Assembly: GCA_934511335.1 (NCBI GenBank)
Contig: CAKSWL010000008.1
Location: forward strand, 1 to 18,512
Reading direction: 5' to 3'
Source of the DNA: an uncultured Cloacibacillus sp.
GTDB lineage: Bacteria; Synergistota; Synergistia; Synergistales; Synergistaceae
Length of the DNA stretch: 18,512 nucleotides
A model generated the notes under the pieces. The model searched no databases. It was given only the letters and a program-made list of their open reading frames with translations, and was not told where the DNA came from. The first letter of the stretch is position 1. Each line of letters starts with the position of its first letter. Shown here in pieces: positions 14,880 to 18,512 of this stretch. A program made the translations under genes and the position numbers.

Positions 14880-15151
14880 GGGCCTATACTTACATCCTGC
14901 GCTGCGCCGACGGCACTCTCTACACGGGCTGGACGAACGATCTGAAAAAGCGGCTGCTGGCCCACAATGCGGGGCGGGGCGCCAAATACACGCGTCCGCG
15001 CCTTCCTGTGGAGCTGTTCTATTACGAGTGTTTTGAGACCAAGGAAGAGGCGATGTCGCGCGAAGCCTCGATAAAAAAAATGACGCGGCGCGCCAAGCTG
15101 CTCCTAAAAATATGCAAAAATCCAGATGTCGCCCCTTGCAAATCTCCATAA
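14876..15151 (+). CDS. GIY-YIG superfamily (YhbQ/UPF0213-like) small nuclease-like protein
   Basis: 91 residues, the usual length of the single-domain UPF0213 group. The signature is [18 protein letters not shown] (3-20), with Tyr6 and Tyr16 of the GIY and YIG strands (here YTG), Arg26, [13 protein letters not shown] (27-39) and the predicted catalytic Glu63 in SREASIKK. All expected active-site positions are present. The cellular role of this family is poorly defined; DNA repair or DNA processing has been suggested for homologues. It is coupled by a 4-bp overlap to the hypothetical gene before it, and its 3' end contains the likely purA promoter. Confidence 0.9.
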   Translation: MRAYTYILRCADGTLYTGWTNDLKKRLLAHNAGRGAKYTRPRLPVELFYYECFETKEEAMSREASIKKMTRRAKLLLKICKNPDVAPCKSP

Positions 15152-15164
15152 TGGGGAATACAAT
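15136..15164 (+). promoter_or_regulatory. Sigma-70-type promoter for purA
   Basis: TTGCAA (15136-15141) and TACAAT (15159-15164) are separated by 17 nt, each close to consensus. The -35 box lies inside the end of the GIY-YIG gene. Transcription from about 15171 gives a leader of about 60 nt that contains the palindrome at 15183-15209. Confidence 0.6.
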
Positions 15165-15182
15165 AACAAAGTTTTTGAAATA

Positions 15183-15209
15183 AATGTCAATAATTAAACA
15201 TTTGACATT
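15183..15209. promoter_or_regulatory. Palindrome in the purA leader (possible operator)
   Basis: AATGTCAA (15183-15190) and TTGACATT (15202-15209) are perfect 8-bp inverted arms around an 11-nt AT-rich centre. It lies just downstream of the predicted purA start site, a position suited to a repressor site or a weak RNA hairpin. The regulator is unknown. Confidence 0.45.
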
Positions 15210-15230
15210 CTGTATAGAGAGGTGCTTTCA

Positions 15231-16517
15231 ATGAAAGGTCGTACAGATATCGTTCTGGGAGTACAGTGGGGAGACGAGGGCAAGGGCCGCGTGGTCGACG
15301 CGCTCGCCGCGCAGGCGGGGGTCGTCGTCCGCTATCAGGGCGGCGCGAACGCCGGCCATACCGTCGTCGTCGATAACGAAAAATATGTCTTCCATCTCCT
15401 GCCATCCGGCATACTCTATCCCGGCAAGACCTGCGTGATAGGAAACGGCGTCGTCATGGACCCGGAGACGCTTTTCGGGGAGCTTGACGACTTGGCGGCG
15501 CGCGGCAAGAAGCTCGCGCGGCTTGTCGTGAGCCACGGTACGCACATTGTAATGCCCTACCACAAGATCATCGATAAACTCTCCGAGGGCGCGCGCTCCG
15601 AGGGGACTAAGATCGGCACCACCGGACGCGGCATCGGCCCCTGCTATGCCGACAAATACGAACGTATCGGCATCCGTGCCGAGGATCTTGTCAATCCGGA
15701 GATACTGCGGGATAAGCTGACGCGCACGCTGAAAATCAAGAATGACATTCTGACGAAGATCTACGGCGCCGAGCCGCTTGCCTTTGAAGCGGTTTATGAA
15801 GATGCCCTCAGGTGGGGCGCGCGTCTTGCGCCGATGCTCGGCGATTCATTCCTTGAGATAGACGAAGCCGTCCGCTCGGGGATAAACATTCTCTTTGAGG
15901 GCGCGCAGGCGACGCTGCTCGACGTCGATTACGGGACATATCCCTTCGTCACCAGCTCCAGCCCCTGCGCGGGCGGGGCTTGCACGGGAGCGGGGATCGG
16001 CCCCTCGCGCATCGGCCGCGCGATCGGCGTCGCGAAGGCCTACTGCACCCGCGTCGGCGAAGGGCCTTTCCCGACGGAAGAGCTGGGAGCGACCGGCGAA
16101 CTGCTGCGCTCCCGGGGCGGGGAATTCGGGGCGACGACGGGCCGTCCGCGCCGCTGCGGCTGGTGCGACCTAGTCGCCGTGGACTACGCGGTGAAGGTGA
16201 ACGGGCTTGACGGCATTGCCCTCACCAAGCTGGACGTCCTCGACGGCTTTGACGAGATAAAGATATGCACGGCCTATGAAATAGCCGGAGAGCTACGCCA
16301 GCATTTCCCCAGCAGCTGCGCCGAGCTTGCGAAGGCGAAGCCGGTCTATGAGACGCTGCCCGGCTGGAAGTGCGACATCTCCAAATGCCGCCGCTTCGAG
16401 GAACTTCCGCGCGAGGCGCAGGATTACGTGCGTTTTATCGAGGAGCGCGTGAAGACGCCGATCCTCCTCATCGGCGTCGGCGTCGGGCGCGAGGATACGA
16501 TCGAACGCGGGATTTAG
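15231..16517 (+). CDS. purA: Adenylosuccinate synthetase
   Basis: 428 residues, full length. It joins IMP and aspartate using GTP to give adenylosuccinate, the first committed step to AMP. I use ATG 15231 with SD GAGG (15219-15222), 8 nt upstream; a GTG three codons earlier overlaps the SD. Motifs are the P-loop GVQWGDEGKGR (10-20; catalytic Asp15), NAGHTV (40-45; catalytic His43), GTTGRGIGPCYADK, FEGAQATLLDVDYGTYPFVT and GRPRRCGWCD. The gene appears monocistronic, with its own promoter in the preceding gene. Confidence 0.98.
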   Translation: MKGRTDIVLGVQWGDEGKGRVVDALAAQAGVVVRYQGGANAGHTVVVDNEKYVFHLLPSGILYPGKTCVIGNGVVMDPETLFGELDDLAARGKKLARLVVSHGTHIVMPYHKIIDKLSEGARSEGTKIGTTGRGIGPCYADKYERIGIRAEDLVNPEILRDKLTRTLKIKNDILTKIYGAEPLAFEAVYEDALRWGARLAPMLGDSFLEIDEAVRSGINILFEGAQATLLDVDYGTYPFVTSSSPCAGGACTGAGIGPSRIGRAIGVAKAYCTRVGEGPFPTEELGATGELLRSRGGEFGATTGRPRRCGWCDLVAVDYAVKVNGLDGIALTKLDVLDGFDEIKICTAYEIAGELRQHFPSSCAELAKAKPVYETLPGWKCDISKCRRFEELPREAQDYVRFIEERVKTPILLIGVGVGREDTIERGI

Positions 16518-16540
16518 GCCTGCAAACGGTCTGCGTGTAC

Positions 16541-16597
16541 GCATATAAAAGGCCGGCGCGGCGCCTCGTGCAGGAGGCCGCACCGGCCTCTATATGC
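16541..16597 (-). terminator. 57-nt near-continuous hairpin, terminator-like on the minus strand
   Basis: Nested arms pair almost without interruption: GCATATA (16541-16547) with TATATGC (16591-16597); AGGCCGG (16550-16556) with CCGGCCT (16583-16589); GCGG (16558-16561) with CCGC (16578-16581); CCTC (16564-16567) with GAGG (16574-16577); loop 6 nt. On the minus strand the GC-rich stem is followed by TTTTATAT, so it can end transcription of the 46-codon small gene just upstream. On the plus strand it lies 23 bases after the purA stop and could also act there, though the T-run is poorer. Confidence 0.6.
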
Positions 16598-16609
16598 GCG
16601 CCCGCGGGG

Positions 16610-16750
16610 TCATTTATTTTCGGCGCTCTCCGCCGGCAGTTTTTTCGCCTTGAGCTTTTTGTTATTTTCCGCCTTGTATATCCTAAAAAGCGCCCGGCCG
16701 AAGAAACAGAAGATGCTCCCGTGCCAGAGCGCCATATCGACGTGCCACAT
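16610..16750 (-). CDS. Small protein of 46 residues, unknown function
   Basis: Too short for usual gene finding. The product starts MWHVDMALWHGSIFCFFGRA, with a Trp/Phe-rich hydrophobic N-terminal half (about residues 5-25), followed by a Lys-rich tail (KKLKAKKLPA) ending ESAENK. This suggests a small peripheral or single-pass membrane protein with a positive cytoplasmic tail. A purine-rich AAAAGG lies about 7 nt before the ATG, and a strong hairpin with a T-run lies just beyond the stop, as expected for a discrete unit. It is downstream of the FAD oxidoreductase operon but separated from it by a terminator. I do not recognise it; it could be a chance frame. Confidence 0.45.
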   Translation of the reverse strand: MWHVDMALWHGSIFCFFGRALFRIYKAENNKKLKAKKLPAESAENK

Positions 16751-16765
16751 TGCCCGCCTTTTCCC

Positions 16766-16793
16766 TTGATATAATCGCTTACGGTAATATAAT
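16766..16793 (+). promoter_or_regulatory. Sigma-70-like promoter candidate facing the bidirectional terminator
   Basis: TTGATA (16766-16771), a 16-nt spacer, and a perfect TATAAT (16788-16793). No plus-strand gene follows; the transcript would run about 80 nt into the terminator at 16850-16879. Confidence 0.4.
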
Positions 16794-16849
16794 CCTCACC
16801 GCAGAGAAATATATCATAAAAATATCGAGGCGGCGCAGTAGTTTATCAT

Positions 16850-16880
16850 AAAAAACGGCCGCACCTGCGGCCGTTTTTTA
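16850..16880. terminator. Bidirectional intrinsic terminator
   Basis: AAAAAACGGCCGC (16850-16862) pairs perfectly with GCGGCCGTTTTTT (16867-16879), loop ACCT. It has a T-run on either strand. It lies about 27 bases beyond the minus-strand FAD oxidoreductase stop and ends that operon. Confidence 0.92.
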
Positions 16881-16906
16881 TATGGGAACCGGGAAGATAG
16901 AGGAAT

Positions 16907-18061
16907 TTAAACGACGTTCGGCTCGATGATCATCTCGCCGCGCTCGAAGCGCTTGTAGTCCATGATCGCTGGATCGAACGGCGGCTTGTCGCCGTTTAAG
17001 AGGGCGGTCATGATCTGTCCGGCTACCGGGCCGAGCATGAAGCCGTGGCCGGAGAAGCCGGTCGCGAGCCAGAAGCCCGGGACCTCGGTATGGCCGAGGA
17101 TCGGAGCTGCGTCCGGAGTCATCTCGTAACGTCCGGCCCACTGGCGCACCACGCGGATGTTCTTCGCGCGCGGCAGCAGTTTGAGGATGGTTTTTGCGAT
17201 GGAGGCCGGCGAGGTGACGGTCGCGGTGTTGTCTACGCCGGGCTGGTCGTGCACGGGGCTTTCGCCGGCGATGATCGAGCCGTGCGGGCGCTGCTGGATG
17301 TAGTAGTTGCCGCTGAAGCTCATGAGCATCGGCGGGCAGACGCCCGGGTCTACCGGCTCAGTTATGATGATCTCGTGGCGCTCGGGGCGCACGGGAATGT
17401 CAAGGCCGACCATTTTGCCGATCTCGGCCGACCAAGAGCCGGCGCAGTTGACCACGCATTCAGTTTCTATGGTGCCGCGGCTCGTCTTTACTCCGGCGAT
17501 TTTGCCGTCTTTCATCTCGATGCCCGTCACTTCGGTGAACTTATGGAACTGCACGCCGTAGCGTTTGGCGGCCTCCTGGAACGCAAAGGTGGTGAGGAAC
17601 GGGTCGGCGTGTCCGTCGCGCTGATGGAAGGTGAAGCCGAGAGCGTCGTCTACCGCCACGCCGGGGCAGATCTCCTGCGCGCGTTTCTTGTCATCGAAAA
17701 TTTCGGAGTTGATGCCGAGTTTGTGCTGAAGCACGACGTTCTTTTTAAACTGCTCCCACTCGTGCTCCTGGTAGGCGACGAGCAGGTAGCCGCCCTGGTT
17801 GAGGCCGGTGGGCAGCCCGAGCTCTTCGTCAAGCTGTTCAAAGGTCTCAAGGCAGCGCAGCGCCATCAGGCAGTTCAGCTCAAGGCCCCACTGGGCGCGG
17901 ATGCCGGCGCCGCAGCGGCCTGTCGAGCCGGAGCAGACACTGTTTTTTTCTACGAGATGGACGTTCTTTCTCCCTGATTTCGCAAGATAATAGGCGGTCG
18001 CAGTCCCTACTATTCCGCCTCCGATGATCACGACATCGGCTGTTTTCGGAAAATCACTCAT
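16907..18061 (-). CDS. DAO-family FAD-dependent oxidoreductase (amino-acid dehydrogenase, beta-subunit type)
   Basis: 384 residues from ATG 18061. I chose it over GTG 18070 because the strong SD AGGAGG (18070-18075) overlaps that GTG and is spaced 8 nt from the ATG. The N-terminal FAD-binding motif is VVIIGGGIVGTATAYYLA (10-27) with the ribose-binding Glu38 (LVEK). CSGSTGRCGAGIRAQWGLEL follows, and the C-terminal GFWLATGFSGHGFMLGP is typical of sarcosine oxidase beta, HcnC and hydroxyproline or proline dehydrogenase relatives. It probably oxidises a secondary or D-amino acid (sarcosine, proline, hydroxyproline or glycine-type); the exact substrate cannot be told. It lies 12 bp after the [2Fe-2S] protein gene and likely forms a complex with it that passes electrons on. 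Confidence 0.88.
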   Translation of the reverse strand: MSDFPKTADVVIIGGGIVGTATAYYLAKSGRKNVHLVEKNSVCSGSTGRCGAGIRAQWGLELNCLMALRCLETFEQLDEELGLPTGLNQGGYLLVAYQEHEWEQFKKNVVLQHKLGINSEIFDDKKRAQEICPGVAVDDALGFTFHQRDGHADPFLTTFAFQEAAKRYGVQFHKFTEVTGIEMKDGKIAGVKTSRGTIETECVVNCAGSWSAEIGKMVGLDIPVRPERHEIIITEPVDPGVCPPMLMSFSGNYYIQQRPHGSIIAGESPVHDQPGVDNTATVTSPASIAKTILKLLPRAKNIRVVRQWAGRYEMTPDAAPILGHTEVPGFWLATGFSGHGFMLGPVAGQIMTALLNGDKPPFDPAIMDYKRFERGEMIIEPNVV

Positions 18062-18073
18062 ACTCCGCACCTC

Positions 18074-18512
18074 CTATTTGGGGTTGTCTTCAAAGTCTTT
18101 GGCGAGAAGACTGAGCTTGATCGGCTTGACGGGCGGTCTCATGGTGCCGGGGCCGATCTCTTCAAAGGTCTTGCCGGTCGCTCTGGCGATCTCTTTCATT
18201 ATTATGTCGCGGCAGCCGCGTCCCTGGCAGGGGCCCATGCCGACGCGCAGTTCGCGCTTAAGTTCGTCGAACGTGTCGTAGCCGCGCGCGATCCACTCGC
18301 GGATGGTCTCCATTTCGACCTCTTCACAGCGGCAGACGACGTGGAATTCCGGCGTTTCGTGAACTTTGATCGCGCGGATGTCGTCCGCGAGTTCCTTCGG
18401 GATGACGACTGAAACGACATATGTCTTGTCGCGCAAGGGCTCGGTCACCGCCAGCACTTCTCCCTCAGCCACCTCTTCGCCCGTCCTGTTGAGGCAGGCG
18501 ACCTTCTGTCCC
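18074..18512 (-). CDS. BFD-like [2Fe-2S]-binding subunit, 5'-truncated by window edge
   Basis: The frame is open to the right edge of the window, so the gene starts outside it; the GTG at 18472 is internal or only an alternative start. About 145 residues are visible. The C-terminal half has VCRCEEV and GPCQGRGC, the four-Cys pattern (CxC..CxxxxC) of BFD-like [2Fe-2S] domains found at the end of sarcosine oxidase alpha and HcnB-type subunits. The visible N-terminal part (GQKVACLNRTGEEVAEGEVL) is a beta-rich segment of unknown role. It would carry electrons between the FAD subunit encoded 12 bp downstream and a further flavoprotein or acceptor encoded upstream, outside the window. Whether this domain is a separate protein or the end of a longer one cannot be seen. 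Confidence 0.82.
   Translation of the reverse strand, partial: GQKVACLNRTGEEVAEGEVLAVTEPLRDKTYVVSVVIPKELADDIRAIKVHETPEFHVVCRCEEVEMETIREWIARGYDTFDELKRELRVGMGPCQGRGCRDIIMKEIARATGKTFEEIGPGTMRPPVKPIKLSLLAKDFEDNPK

Larger units (their letters stand above)
16518..16906. other. Convergent intergenic region with small-gene and structured-RNA candidates
   Basis: About 390 bases between purA (plus) and the FAD oxidoreductase (minus). It contains a 57-nt hairpin, a 46-codon minus-strand small gene, a plus-strand promoter candidate and a strong bidirectional terminator. The part from 16620 to 16860 is visibly richer in A and T than the neighbouring genes. Confidence 0.6.

Noticed and set aside
17045..17977. 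310-codon plus-strand frame opposite the FAD oxidoreductase.
   Set aside because: Antisense shadow: the minus-strand protein has complete FAD-binding motifs and a strong SD, while this frame has neither domain nor SD.
1..18512. CRISPR arrays, tRNA or rRNA genes.
   Set aside because: No regularly spaced direct repeats were seen, and no cloverleaf with a GTTCRA-type T-loop or rRNA-like conserved block was recognised by eye.

Overview
The window is high-GC DNA (about 60% by eye) from a diderm bacterium: it carries a TolC-type outer-membrane factor, an RND pump and an ExbB-ExbD-TonB system. Gene density is high, with 1-20 bp overlaps inside operons. The mix of a cobamide salvage operon, a CbiR-like enzyme and an amino-acid-type FAD/2Fe-2S oxidoreductase fits a fermentative, amino-acid-using anaerobe. 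A Synergistota member (Cloacibacillus/Synergistes-like) is my best guess, but this is an inference without any database search.

Region 1 (1-5008, plus strand) is a multidrug-type RND efflux operon. It holds an inner-membrane RND permease cut by the left window edge, a TolC-like outer-membrane factor and a periplasmic adaptor. The adaptor lies last rather than first. A non-coding stretch with an inverted repeat follows.

Region 2 (about 5330-10721, plus strand) is the most interesting part. A cobalamin riboswitch with an intrinsic terminator leads into seven tightly packed genes: btuF, btuD, btuC, a cbiR-like gene, exbB, exbD and tonB. Together they would energise outer-membrane corrinoid uptake (ExbBD-TonB), move corrinoid across the inner membrane (BtuFCD) and strip the lower ligand from imported cobamides (CbiR) so they can be rebuilt. 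No TonB-dependent receptor (BtuB) is present in the window.

Region 3 (about 10722-12660) is an accessory island. It has a decayed stretch resembling IS66 orf2, a minus-strand pair encoding a free-standing B3/4-domain protein and a cysteine-rich DUF3795 protein, and a MITE-like nested palindrome just upstream of that pair.

Region 4 (12661-16517, plus strand) is housekeeping. It has glmS with a terminator, a small unrecognised membrane or exported protein coupled to a GIY-YIG protein, and purA behind a good promoter with a palindromic leader.

Region 5 (16518-18512) has a 46-codon minus-strand small gene followed by a long hairpin, a possible small plus-strand RNA ending in a bidirectional terminator, and a minus-strand pair: a DAO-family FAD oxidoreductase and a BFD-like [2Fe-2S] subunit cut by the right window edge.
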